DNA of 64,000 bases from Prevotella sp. E2-28 (GTDB lineage: Bacteria; Bacteroidota; Bacteroidia; Bacteroidales; Bacteroidaceae): NCBI RefSeq assembly GCF_022024055.1, contig NZ_CP091789.1, forward strand, positions 141,046 to 205,045, given 5' to 3'. A model generated the notes under the pieces. The model searched no databases, was not told the origin of the DNA, and worked only from the letters and a program-made list of their open reading frames with translations. The translations under genes and the position numbers were made by a program. Shown here in pieces: positions 11,401 to 17,722 of this stretch (the stretch's first letter is position 1; the number at the start of each line of letters is the position of its first letter).

Positions 11401-12181
11401 CGCGGATGGGATTGTTCGACGGTGAATCCATGAATCCCCTGGAGGTGATGAACGCCACAAAACCGCCCTCACGCACCTGGTCGAGGGCTTTCAGGAAGAA
11501 GTAGTTGTGGATGGTCGAGACGGCATAGCGTTTCGCATCGTTGCCACTCTTGCGGTATTCATCATCCATCACCTTGATGTCGCCGAAGGGAATATTAGAG
11601 GTCGCAACGTCAAATGTCCCCTTCAGCTCAGGCCTGATGGTCTCAAAACCGTCTATTGTAACACTGTCGTGTGGGTTCAGAGCCTTCAGGATGCGACCAG
11701 TAAGCAGGTCTTTCTCAAAGGCACTGACCCTCACATCGGGATACTCGCCCTTGAAGGCATCGCCGAACTTGCCGATACCTGCCGAGGGGTCGAGCATCGA
11801 TCTCACCTCCACACCCGCGTCCTTCATCACCTTGGCGATTGCACCGATGACAGGCGCAGGGGTGTAGAAAGCGGTATTGACCGACCGCTTGATGCTGTCC
11901 GTCAGTTCCTTGGCCTCCTTGTCGTCACTGGCACCCTCACGGATGGTATCAAACAGTTCCTTGGTCTGGTCGAAATAGGTCAGCTCCGACTGGTTCCAAT
12001 ACTGCTTGTCTGCATCCGAACCTGTCGGCTTGAGTACGAACTTCAAACCGCCAAAACCGCTGTATCTCTTCAGGACTTCACGCTCTGCATCCGTTGCTGC
12101 CCTATCCTCTTCTTTGAGCTGGAAGACAGTACGGATAGCGGCAATGTTATCCTGTAACTTTTGTCTCTTGTTATATGCCAT
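2477..12181 (-). CDS. 3234-aa methyltransferase-helicase multidomain protein of a conjugative element
   Basis: Domains in order: a GFGG box (42-45); an N6-adenine methyltransferase with motif I DPSAGIGKF (131-139) and SNIPFG (195-200, where NPPF/Y is usual); an SNF2 helicase with GTGKT near residue 860, DESH near 1025 and a C-terminal half with LGTGVNAQ and QRNGRARR near 1340-1370; a coiled coil near 1450-1550; a phosphoribosyltransferase motif VVLVDNVLDTGHT near 1970; a metallopeptidase-like HEYTH near 2125; a nucleotidyltransferase motif GSRSRGEAKEGSDLDI near 2295; a Lys/Glu-rich linker near 2640-2700; and a MutS domain-I-like module with GDFYEAFGEDA near 2800. Methyltransferase-helicase giants are known in phages and conjugative elements, including the P1 antirestriction protein DarB. 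I infer protection or processing of transferred DNA. It occupies 9.7 kb with no internal stop. Confidence 0.85.
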   Translation of the reverse strand: MAYNKRQKLQDNIAAIRTVFQLKEEDRAATDAEREVLKRYSGFGGLKFVLKPTGSDADKQYWNQSELTYFDQTKELFDTIREGASDDKEAKELTDSIKRSVNTAFYTPAPVIGAIAKVMKDAGVEVRSMLDPSAGIGKFGDAFKGEYPDVRVSAFEKDLLTGRILKALNPHDSVTIDGFETIRPELKGTFDVATSNIPFGDIKVMDDEYRKSGNDAKRYAVSTIHNYFFLKALDQVREGGFVAFITSRGFMDSPSNNPIREELARNARLVGAFRLPDGMFRDEAGTDVGSDLVVLQKYTGYDMSLDPDTQAFCDVNTGFKAMSGEDWTDISMNCHWWKSMMAPDSEAIVATKMEKGTDPYGKPTLVCTHDGGMEGIAQLLTEYFKRDLYKDFVDYYKANAPKVVELKPEPVKQVQAKPQVQQVQQSAPVQLDLFSMWDSQEVQQAQPIVQQEEKPKELTKDEQRMQLYYHIRDAYEELYDTEAQSREAQPELRAKLNQYYDEFVEKFGYLNERKNARAIMNDSKGRDVLTLENAVDKNFVKADIFERPVSFVAYEISHVDTPEEALFASLNRYGQVDLEYMAGITGHTQTDLVNELKGRIYYMPDGRYEISSKALSGNVYDKLAYVNDAIELAQEHADDPKIVPALQETKAALEQSLPQQIAFDDIGLQFGERWIPTEYYEEYVGKLFDTKMEIHYAEHIDEYSIKAENRYNLKIREEYCVRGEYKDYDGMALLQHAFHDTTPDIQKCVGADDNGNDIKAPDMEKIQLASSKIQEIREGFTDYLTNLSKDKRDELQEMYNRKFNCFVKAKYDGSHQTFPGIDMKALGSSRFNVKDIYKSQKDCVWMLLQNGGGICDHEVGTGKTLIMCMAAHEMHRLGLANKPMIIALKANVAEIANTYQAAFPDDKILYASEKDFSPANRVDFFNRIKNNDYACVVMSHDQFGKIPQSMDIQQQILSDELRDIDEALDILRQQGGNISGRMLTGLEKRKENLQVKIMELQSDMASRKDDFVDFGNMGIDHIFIDESHQFKNLMFTTRHQRVSGLGNPAGSQKALNLLYALRTIQKRTGKDLGATFLSGTTISNSLTELYLLFKYLRPKAMEQQGIHSFDAWAAVYAKKTSDYEFSVTNAVVQKERFRYFVKVPELATFYNEITDYRTGEDVGLDRPAMNVILHNIKPTADQQDFNERLVQFAQTGDGELIFRGPLNDREQKGKMLIATDASRKASLDMRLVDQELFGDDPENKASHCARLVADYYQKYNEQKGTQFIFSDLSTYKPGEWNIFQEIKDKLVRDYNIPAEEIRFIQEAKNEKQRKEIIKQMNEGTIRVLFGSTSTLGTGVNAQKRAVAVHHIDIPWRPSDLEQRNGRARRSGNEVAKLYANNNVDIIIYAVERTLDSYKFNLLQNKQLFITQLKTNSLGSRVIDEGAMDEENGMNFAEYVAILSGNDDLLQKAKLEKKIMALESERKTYMQARRETEWRLEVAQEKVQKNDVIIKDMTEDYEKFKAAAKYGEDGTSLPGLTMPKVKEFAADGTYNVEGMGAALQDAGRTIGNKDRQMGEVYGFPLIVNTVYMYDEKMKKEVYAGNTFYVKGHYLYEHNNGHLAMSKDNRLGAVRYGVQALERIPGVIAQYQERNAKLAQDIAEYQRIAGKPWGKEDDLKGLKTELDALEKQIQASLDETTKNIPKPEELPYKFSKEGRYHKVTFAREAYPFVSISEMREMADTGSWRNRGYVRCGHWDGDLMVSDPEAEGEFTLRQKCEEFMQQIVDTNKQRMEDKEWLVNMANNDTEGDKVCQDNEVIFAARKYLQEHNIDWHTGEDVAVTVEPEAKAETVEIVHAAEKPIVVYSLGQYGVGERGEELRTLAHQVKEGGSNDAITEAVNQLSDLFGKIPEAERERMVLVPMPGKTGIPGYTDDIAYDLGDYMEIDSNSSLISSPHPSLYDLKKENGNENLPKIDFTFNDELSEGTIVVLVDNVLDTGHTLSQAAQANFGKDVEVRAVVLAHTDNYLQYHPELAVKMPLAQEIQKKPVVSQPVRIAAQVGKQGQKVEMPSLGLRDALIERMRGAGIDVNLDAAEGERVLEKYKDQANESRKPILFRDKEGQVYGFVHEGKVYLDPNVATVETPIHEYTHLWAEVLRQQNPKEWEKVVQMMKDTPEVWNDVKSQYPNLHTDDEIASEALAQYSGQRGTQRLQEFVADKENAAGIFEKVSAVLSKFWSAVADFLHIEYTNKEEVADRVLYDLLNGVNPLKLGPKVQGLEDYTQYEVKQMVEDYVNEKLAEDFPGEDIYVKQVTIIGSRSRGEAKEGSDLDILLEYGGEGVKEDALFNVLNENRLEINGIPVDINPINPYYSMNTAEWLARDVKWREEDSQKSQLTRQHDEVVQQYKDAELTNTPVFLLKEVELLRKDTGEMEKYSAVTVDPPYIMLYEGMDAAAKSEGAMMLTDFSPEVQKQVLKELSDGLKSSQEKSAVEHICSLANDAKLDYLPLALRVPVMVPKFFDGSETKDRVLSHAMAVGDDIELFENREDAYDHRNQLYLKDLPEEARQQVITLMDEVLTSEDQQITVQVDTVTVPEYALSAIINGDFGNLDAEETEDVQAFMDKYPGHIFSPREESPSFYKNPAFGKPTDCVKMDIVRLATIKQLREEKANIVTEDKKEKKEEQKALDENLKKEKEQKAEDQKALDEIKKKEDEKRDREAKESSGKDVAAAVVTAGLIVGALEMAKTNKGVWMNKCCNLSDDVVTASRLSRPYEALTMVLQNDTKGECPKVVALNREAQAYHQVQELKEKHPDAMILMRNGDFYEAFGEDAEKASRILGIALSKQSAGRKKFDYTSFPHHSLDIYLPKLVRAGLRIAICDALVDPKQNEKEAKPIYDQVDELVTALKKNDDRIQVNPLLLTDYDSNDDGLLINNSRKAAVGEEKETAIERANDIYRAAIAYTGAPQRLNRQNQPDMTPAEAHRYDRLVQELAAGVIMARQNLPAQLSSDSLSMIPDWLQQLQENPQMVEHLEHDMNDAIRVLGKIMKGEDIDYSAMRGEEPQTVAQGAVAEEVNRSVSFEQVSMTRDDRDRYVLYVKPADEKAFTIYPEREDIDRFFQSFRTPEFDTVRSELAQKYYQMVVNHPESKADVLMPKVPEGADLSRISKVNITKDRYHEGATIMFATIDGERQKPVELSKSQIQRFWLSEDREAFKVALAAQLFQNELCVNQSQQQSEPVSEAKDGAKVTESEPEPKRTMHL

Positions 12182-12193
12182 AGTATTTTCTCT

Positions 12194-13684
12194 TTATCGG
12201 TGCAAAACCACTGACACGTCGCGCACCTCTCCTCGTGCCAGTCCGCGCAGCTCGGCCTTGACATCAGCCTTCCACGCATCGGGGATGTTTCCCATTGCCT
12301 TTTCTGAATTGCTGAACAACACTTCGTAGAAGAAGTCCCTGCCCTTGGGCCGCAGATAGAAGCCGCCACAGTCGGCAGCCAGTTCAATGGCTTTCCGCTG
12401 TTCGGGCGAAAATTCCCTGGCCGACGGGTCGGTGGTACGCTCCACCAGGGCCTTCTTTGCAGCATCATAGCGATAGTCAGGGCAACGCATTCGCGAGGCC
12501 TGACCGAACTTCAGGGCGACATCGAAGGGTGTCACCTCTTGTCGGCCCGTGTAGGTCTGGACAGCTTTCAGCTTCGCAGGGTCGTGCCGCAGTTCCTCCA
12601 GCGTCGGATAGTACAACGCCACACGGTCATAGAAACCGAGTCCGTGTGGATTAGTATCGTAGGCGAAGCCGTCGTGGAACTCCATGTCTATCGCAAACTC
12701 GCCGTTCTCATCGAACTTGACGTAGGGCGGAAGTGTATCAACGCTTGACAATCCCTTGCCACTGAGCACAGGGAAACTCTCACGGTTCAGGATGATGTTG
12801 TCCACGGGACCTTTCGGACATTCCAGTTCGGAGCAGCTGATGCCCGACTGTGACAGCAACCGCCGACGGCTGTATTCCAGCGCATGGAGAAAGGTCTCGA
12901 AATGGGGAGCATCTTCCAAAGCACAGATCTTGTTGGCCTTACGGGCAGCAGGAACGATTTCGGTCAATGTGAAATCGCGGGTGCTGTCATTATCCATCAC
13001 CCGGATGCCATGACTACGTGCATGGTTGGCATCCTCGGCAAACGCCTTCATGGTGGAAGCAAGCTTCGTGTAGAGGTTCAAGCCGTATGGAGGCAGTTGT
13101 TCTGCATCGATACGGTTGCCGCGCTGCAGAATGACAAAGTCTGCAGGCACGATGCGGTTGTCGCTGAAATACACACCAAGCACAAGCTCTTCCTCTGCGA
13201 AACGGTTCAGCCAGCCACTGCGCTCATCCTCCGTAAAACTGACGATGCACGGCTTGTCCATGAAATAGGCCACGCCATCAGAGTCACCGCCACTGATACG
13301 ACCATTCAACTGCTTGGCCATGTCCACACACTGGGCATAGAGTTCACGGGAACGATGACGGTCACGGATGAGCGAGGTCTCAAACTCATGGACCTGGTCT
13401 GTGTCCATCAGCCCACGACACCACTTCTCGGCACCAATCTTCGTCCTGAACTCCTCCACCCAACAGTCGTTGGTGCTGTTGTCGAAGGCCACATATTTGG
13501 CTCCGTCACGGAAATAGCCCTGCGCACCTGTATGAGCAGGAAAGGTCAGGCTACGTGACCTGCGCTCGCTTTCGAGTATCTCGCCCAATACCTTCTGGGC
13601 TTCCTCGCCAGTAAGCAGCTGCTGTCTGTTGTAGCCTGACCCCTGATTTGCCGCCATGTTATGTGTGTTCATCTCCGATGCCAT
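12194..13684 (-). CDS. Conjugative-element protein of unknown function (496 aa)
   Basis: The product is soluble, with no signal peptide or membrane span. No catalytic motif is recognised. The last 80 or so residues (SAREFSPEQ, then DAWKADVKAELRGLARGEVR) resemble the C-terminus of the 449-aa protein encoded two genes upstream, so the two share a module and are probably divergent relatives or partners. It sits 12 bp upstream of the giant methyltransferase-helicase gene. Three in-frame ATGs (13684, 13672, 13657) are possible starts. The first overlaps the preceding DUF1896-like gene by 26 bp and the last begins just after that gene's stop, so the exact N-terminus is uncertain. Confidence 0.7.
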   Translation of the reverse strand: MASEMNTHNMAANQGSGYNRQQLLTGEEAQKVLGEILESERRSRSLTFPAHTGAQGYFRDGAKYVAFDNSTNDCWVEEFRTKIGAEKWCRGLMDTDQVHEFETSLIRDRHRSRELYAQCVDMAKQLNGRISGGDSDGVAYFMDKPCIVSFTEDERSGWLNRFAEEELVLGVYFSDNRIVPADFVILQRGNRIDAEQLPPYGLNLYTKLASTMKAFAEDANHARSHGIRVMDNDSTRDFTLTEIVPAARKANKICALEDAPHFETFLHALEYSRRRLLSQSGISCSELECPKGPVDNIILNRESFPVLSGKGLSSVDTLPPYVKFDENGEFAIDMEFHDGFAYDTNPHGLGFYDRVALYYPTLEELRHDPAKLKAVQTYTGRQEVTPFDVALKFGQASRMRCPDYRYDAAKKALVERTTDPSAREFSPEQRKAIELAADCGGFYLRPKGRDFFYEVLFSNSEKAMGNIPDAWKADVKAELRGLARGEVRDVSVVLHR

Positions 13685-13874
13685 CCACTAACACGGCCAT
13701 AGCCAACTCCTGTGCCTGGTCGACGGTCAAGCCGTCGCGACGGGCATTCTCATACTTCTCCTCGGCAGCATCGGCCAGATCGTCGAGGACTTCATCACTC
13801 ACGGGGAAACCTGTGCCCCACTCCTCCTTAAGTCGCTGGAGGTAGCGGCGGTAATAAGACATCTCCTTCGGCAT
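13659..13874 (-). CDS. Short DUF1896-like protein
   Basis: This 71-residue protein contains SYYRRYLQRL near its start and ends with DQAQELAMAVLVDGIGDEH. The combination of an N-terminal SYYxxYL and a C-terminal AQELAMxVLxxG is what I recall of the DUF1896 family of Bacteroides conjugative elements, which is usually longer (about 140 residues). Function is unknown for the family. It lies 4 bp downstream of the 449-aa gene and overlaps the next gene's longest start, which fits tight co-translation. ATG start at 13874. Confidence 0.65.
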   Translation of the reverse strand: MPKEMSYYRRYLQRLKEEWGTGFPVSDEVLDDLADAAEEKYENARRDGLTVDQAQELAMAVLVDGIGDEHT

Positions 13875-13878
13875 GACG

Positions 13879-15228
13879 CTAACGCTTTAATCCCTGAGCT
13901 TCTGAACGCACGATACCCTCGGCGAGATCCTTCAGCTCGTTGTGGGCATCCTTCTGCCAAGCATCGTTCACACCAGCAGCCTTCAACTGCGACTCGGCCT
14001 TCTCCCACAGTCCGGCAAACACCTTCGAACGCTCGTCGGGTGTCTCGGCACCGGCAGCGAAGTCATTGAGTGTCTTCATCTGCTCGGGCGAGAAGTTGCG
14101 AGCGGTGGAGTCAGAGGCACGATCGACGATGGCCTTCACGGCAGCATCCTCTTTGGCATTGACCTCCTGCTTCTGACCAGGACCAACGATATCGAGGGCT
14201 TTCTTGTGGAAGTCCCTGTTGGCAGCGGCCACCTGTTCGAGAGTGGCGAGACGGTTCTTGACAGCCGTGGTCTCGTTGACTGAAAGCAGGCTGACACACT
14301 CGATGCCGTTCACCTTACCACTGAGCCATACACGGTCGGGATTGTCCTTTGCGGCAGAATAGCGCAGACTGGTGACGTTGGCGGCGCTGGGCAACTTGAA
14401 CTTGCTCCAGTCTACCTTTTGGGCAGCGTCGAGCTTTTCGCCGTTGGTCTGACGCTGGGCCTGTACACGCTGCTCCATGCGTCCGGCGATGTCGGCCATC
14501 GTCATCGGCTTGCCAACAGACTTCACCTGGTCTTTCTCGTCGAGCGTCACCTCGGCACGATGACGGAGAGAGGCAAGATCCTCGGCATTCATGATGCCAT
14601 AGAAACGGGATTCCTTGTTGCCCTTCTCGCCAAAGGCCAACTGCCACTTACCTACGAGGCCCTCAGAGCCTTTCACCGCCATGTCCTTGGCATCGGGAGT
14701 CATCGAGGCAATCAGGTTGGCACGCTGTTCCTTGTTCATGTGGTCAACGTCCACGCCGTCCTTGCGAAGGGCATTCAGGAGAAGGGTGTCCTCGGTGATC
14801 TTCTCGATGGTGATGTAGTTCACGTCACGACCATTGATGTTGGCATTCTTCTGGTGGAAGGCGGCATCATCGACGTGCATGGGATAAGCGGTCTTTACCG
14901 CAAACTCCTTGGCCTGAACGGGGTCTTTGGCGTACAAGTCCTGATAGGTCTTGGCCTGCTCGGGAGTCAGCTGGCGTGACATCTGGGTACGCATACCCGC
15001 ACGCTTCTCCTCAGGGGTCTTACCGTCAGGGTTCAGTTTACCGTAATCGACCTGTACCATCGTAGCGTCGTCCTTTTGGAACACGCGGATGCGGTCGATG
15101 GTGTTGCCCTCGGTGGTGGTCACCTTCGCCTTAGCGGTCTTCTCATTGTTCTCATTCTGGTTCTCGACCTGAGAACCCTCTGCTGCAGCAGCCTTGGGCT
15201 GTGCGTTTTCTGTTTTCACTTTTGCCAT
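13879..15228 (-). CDS. First gene of the element operon, 449-aa DUF3945-like protein
   Basis: The protein begins with a low-complexity Ala/Glu/Asn-rich tail (residues 1-40), followed by TIDRIRVFQKDDATMVQVDY and a long helical region. No enzymatic motif is recognised. The character is that of the DUF3945/DUF4099-type proteins that accompany giant methyltransferase-helicases in Bacteroidales elements, but that assignment is from overall feel and neighbourhood. Its C-terminus (STARNFSPEQ, then NDAWQKDAHNELKDLAEGIVR) is shared with the 496-aa protein downstream. A TACTTTTG promoter box and a 5'-leader hairpin lie upstream, making it the lead gene of the leftward operon. Confidence 0.65.
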   Translation of the reverse strand: MAKVKTENAQPKAAAAEGSQVENQNENNEKTAKAKVTTTEGNTIDRIRVFQKDDATMVQVDYGKLNPDGKTPEEKRAGMRTQMSRQLTPEQAKTYQDLYAKDPVQAKEFAVKTAYPMHVDDAAFHQKNANINGRDVNYITIEKITEDTLLLNALRKDGVDVDHMNKEQRANLIASMTPDAKDMAVKGSEGLVGKWQLAFGEKGNKESRFYGIMNAEDLASLRHRAEVTLDEKDQVKSVGKPMTMADIAGRMEQRVQAQRQTNGEKLDAAQKVDWSKFKLPSAANVTSLRYSAAKDNPDRVWLSGKVNGIECVSLLSVNETTAVKNRLATLEQVAAANRDFHKKALDIVGPGQKQEVNAKEDAAVKAIVDRASDSTARNFSPEQMKTLNDFAAGAETPDERSKVFAGLWEKAESQLKAAGVNDAWQKDAHNELKDLAEGIVRSEAQGLKR

Positions 15229-15263
15229 TGTGCTAAAATTTAGTTTTTGTGTTGGTTATAAAC

Positions 15264-15296
15264 TGAGGGGCTTTCCCTCATCGGTCGGCAAAAGTA
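15264..15296 (-). promoter_or_regulatory. Promoter and leader hairpin of the element operon
   Basis: Read leftward, TACTTTTG (15289-15296) matches the Bacteroidetes -7 element TAnnTTTG. Between it and the ATG at 15228 lies a perfect hairpin, TGAGGG (15264-15269), a 5-nt loop and CCCTCA (15275-15280), which would sit in the 5' leader. It may affect stability or expression of the long operon. Confidence 0.55.
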
Positions 15297-15431
15297 CAGC
15301 ATTACCCTGGCACCAGCGGTCTCGGAAAATTATCTTGCGTGAATTAACGTTTCACTATCGAATTGTTGTTGGTTTCGTGTGTTTTTGGCGGTTTTTCATG
15401 TTCATAGAGATGCTATATCGATAACTATTCG

Positions 15432-15439
15432 TATCTTTG
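15432..15439 (+). promoter_or_regulatory. -7 promoter element of dinB
   Basis: TATCTTTG followed by C matches the Bacteroidetes -7 consensus. It lies only 20 bp before the probable ATG at 15459, so the dinB transcript has a very short leader. Confidence 0.65.
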
Positions 15440-15458
15440 CACGAGATTTTGGATGCTG

Positions 15459-16544
15459 ATGAAAGTCATTCATGTGGATATGGACCAGTTTTTCGCGGCT
15501 GTAGAGCAGCGAGAAAATCCTGAGCTTCGTGGCAAGCCGATAGCGGTGGGACACGATGCCGAACGGGGTGTGGTATCAACAGCCAGCTACGAAGCACGGC
15601 GGTTTGGCGTGCATTCGGCGCAGTCCATTCAGGTAGCCAAGCGGCTGTGTCCGCAACTGATAATCGTGGAGCCGCACTTCCAAAAATATAAGGAGGTGTC
15701 GGCACAGTTGCATGAGATATTCCATGACTATACCGACCTGATAGAGCCTATATCCCTCGACGAAGCCTTTCTTGATGTGACAGAGAATAAGAAAGGGATT
15801 GAGTTGGGTGTGGATATTGCGCTAGAAATCAAGCAGCGCATCCGTGAGACCACTGGACTGACAGCATCGGCTGGTGTGAGCTACTGCAAGTTCCTGGCGA
15901 AGATTGCCTCCGACTGGCGTAAACCCGACGGGCTGACGGTGATTCATCCTGACAGGGCATTGGACTTCATCGCACAACTGAAGATAGAGAAGATTTGGGG
16001 TGTAGGTCAGAAGACTGCCGAGAAGATGCACCGCATGGGTATCTTCACGGGCCTTGACCTGAGAAACATGTCGCTGAGCCGACTGACGCAGGAGTTCGGC
16101 AAGATGGGACAGGTGTTCTATGATTTCTCACGAGGCATCGATAACCGGCCTGTGATTTCTGAGTGGGAGCGGAAGAGTGTCAGCTGTGAACAGACCTTTG
16201 AGTCGGACATCAGCGAGAATGCCGCCGTCACCATCCACCTGTATCATACGGTACTTGAGCTTGTCAGACGCATCGAGAAAAACGACTTCGAGGGCCGCAC
16301 CCTGACACTGAAGGTGAAGTTCCTGGACTTTCAGCAAATAACCCGCAGCATCACTGTAGATCACATTCTCCGCACCAAAGACGAGATCCTTCCATTGGCC
16401 AAACAGCTTATGCAGCAAGTGGAGTTCCACTCCCACCCCATCCGTCTGTTAGGGTTGGGCGTTTCCAATCAAAAGAACGCCACACCACAAGAAGAAAATC
16501 AATGGATTGAGCTGGAATTGGAATTTGAGCCGTGGCCCGATTGA
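15459..16544 (+). CDS. dinB: DNA polymerase IV (Y family)
   Basis: The protein performs error-prone translesion DNA synthesis. It starts MKVIHVDMDQFF, giving the first two catalytic aspartates (D7, D9). SLDEAFLDV near residue 99 supplies the remaining acidic residues. GWVGxK-type helix-hairpin-helix sequence (KIWGVGQKTAEKM) and a C-terminal little-finger domain follow. The length (361 aa) is normal. The ATG at 15459 is preferred over an ATG two codons earlier because it gives the canonical N-terminus. It is transcribed divergently from the element operon and could be element cargo or the first chromosomal gene. Two further unusual polymerases (DnaE at 17.7 kb, UmuC at 44.4 kb) occur in the same window. 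Confidence 0.95.
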   Translation: MKVIHVDMDQFFAAVEQRENPELRGKPIAVGHDAERGVVSTASYEARRFGVHSAQSIQVAKRLCPQLIIVEPHFQKYKEVSAQLHEIFHDYTDLIEPISLDEAFLDVTENKKGIELGVDIALEIKQRIRETTGLTASAGVSYCKFLAKIASDWRKPDGLTVIHPDRALDFIAQLKIEKIWGVGQKTAEKMHRMGIFTGLDLRNMSLSRLTQEFGKMGQVFYDFSRGIDNRPVISEWERKSVSCEQTFESDISENAAVTIHLYHTVLELVRRIEKNDFEGRTLTLKVKFLDFQQITRSITVDHILRTKDEILPLAKQLMQQVEFHSHPIRLLGLGVSNQKNATPQEENQWIELELEFEPWPD

Positions 16545-16871
16545 CATTCTCTAGCCAAATATATCGTAGCAAGGTCGTTTGAAAGTCGTAGCATAGGCCT
16601 TGCACTGACCGAGCCGAGAGATAGCCGAGACCTTCGGCTGGGTTCGAGATAGATTAGATGATTTTTCGGTAGGATAAGAAGAGGGGTAGAACACCCCAAG
16701 GAGAGTGGTTCTATAAAGAAATGGTAGAGGCAGCACTTGAGCAATTTGACAATGTCTGGATAGGTAAGTTCTGCAAGAACTGTGGCCGCCGTGAGTATTG
16801 TGCAGATCCGATTACTTAACCAAAAGTCAATATAGAGGTGGGCGTGAACGCCGCCACACCCACCTAAAGAA
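16545..16871. other. Gap without a confident gene; possible gene remnant
   Basis: No full gene is evident. On the + strand an open stretch from about 16673 to TAA at 16817-16819 ends in WIGKFCKNCGRREYCADP, a Cys-rich tail resembling a zinc ribbon; its only ATG is at 16721 (32 aa). It could be the remnant of a larger gene. A 6-bp hairpin, AGCCGA at 16623-16628 with TCGGCT at 16634-16639, lacks a T-run and is not a convincing terminator. The base composition changes from G+C-rich to A+T-rich across this gap. Confidence 0.35.
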
Positions 16872-17096
16872 CTAACCGATCTTCTCACACGTCAAATATG
16901 ACATAGTCATCTTAGACTTATCAAAACTGGTAGAATACTTGGTGTTAAAAGCCCGTGCAATAGCTTCTTGATTCTTTGTCTGGCCAAGTGGGGGTGTTGT
17001 CGTCTGAGTTGACATTTCAATAAACATCCCTTTTACCAATTGTTTTCCGGAACCCCAGTTCCAATTGTTTTTTGCAGAAATTTTCCAGAGTGGCAT
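16872..17096 (-). CDS. Small hypothetical protein (74 aa)
   Basis: It begins MPLWKISAKNNWNWGSGKQL, followed by VKGMFIEMSTQ and a helix-like IARAFNTKY segment. The plan (W-x-I-S-A-K start, KGM-hydrophobic strand, helix) recurs in small Bacteroidales proteins of unknown role, but this is from memory. It lies 23 bp downstream of the W-rich repeat protein in the same direction, so it is probably in the operon read from operator A and part of the putative WYL regulon. No signal peptide or metal-binding motif. Confidence 0.5.
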   Translation of the reverse strand: MPLWKISAKNNWNWGSGKQLVKGMFIEMSTQTTTPPLGQTKNQEAIARAFNTKYSTSFDKSKMTMSYLTCEKIG

Positions 17097-17119
17097 AACT
17101 TTTTGTTTTAATGTTAATA

Positions 17120-17644
17120 TTAGGCTGTTATCTCAGCCATTAATTGTATCTTCAGTTGCTCAACAATACAATTCCACAGACTGGAATTTTGGAGTTTGCC
17201 AGTTGGTATGTAATTCTTGTATTTCTCATAGAACTCCATACCCGTATCTTCAAACAGATGATGAGGGTAGATGTTGATAATACGCTCCCAATCCCATTTG
17301 TCTGCATACTTTTCCAGCAATTCATGCGTCATTGTTAGATTTCTATTATCTGACAGTTCACTCCAATTCCATTTCTCCTTAAAGGCATCCAGGAAGGGTT
17401 CTGTCATGACTGCCTCACTAGCATATTCAGAAAACTTGTTCCAGTTTATTCGATTCTTGAACTTCTGAACCATGGGAACAGTCCACACCACGCTACTGTT
17501 ACATGAAATTGCATGCCAATCGACTTGATCCTGATATTTCTCCAATAATGCTTCTGACCACGAGAAATTTTCGGATAGTTCTTTCCATGCCTCAGAAACT
17601 GCCGTCTGGTGCATGAAATCATTACTTAAAATCTTTGTTGCCAT
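17120..17644 (-). CDS. W-rich tandem-repeat protein under operator A
   Basis: Function not recognised. The 174-residue protein is built from imperfect repeats of about 30 residues with a shared core: SWSEALLEKYQDQVDWHAIS, INWNKFSEYA, KWNWSELSDN and TMTHELLEKYADKWDWERII. Each repeat pairs aromatic W-x-W/W-x-x-[LI]-S motifs with a short helix, suggesting a solenoid-type interaction protein. The longest frame begins with GTG at 17650; the ATG at 17644 (MATKILSND) is preferred. Its promoter (TATCTTTG) and dyad operator at 17679-17715 have the same geometry as four other promoters upstream, so it is a probable member of the WYL regulon. Confidence 0.7.
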   Translation of the reverse strand: MATKILSNDFMHQTAVSEAWKELSENFSWSEALLEKYQDQVDWHAISCNSSVVWTVPMVQKFKNRINWNKFSEYASEAVMTEPFLDAFKEKWNWSELSDNRNLTMTHELLEKYADKWDWERIINIYPHHLFEDTGMEFYEKYKNYIPTGKLQNSSLWNCIVEQLKIQLMAEITA

Positions 17645-17678
17645 AATCACTTTTTGTATTTAAATGAAAAATATACTG

Positions 17679-17715
17679 CAAAGATAGCTCAGAGTTGTGC
17701 CGTATCAAGGCATAA
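17679..17715 (-). promoter_or_regulatory. Regulon promoter A: -7 box plus dyad operator
   Basis: Read leftward, the operator is TTATGCC-n7-GGCACAA (17695-17715), followed 9 bp after the inner GGCACA by the -7 box TATCTTTG (17679-17686). This is one of five sites in the window with identical geometry; the dyad overlaps the position of the -33 element, as expected for a repressor or class-II activator site. Confidence 0.8.
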
Positions 17716-17722
17716 GATATGA

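Noticed and set aside
16499..16888. 129-codon frame on the - strand across the end of dinB.
   Set aside because: It overlaps the well-supported C-terminus of dinB and has no recognisable sequence character.
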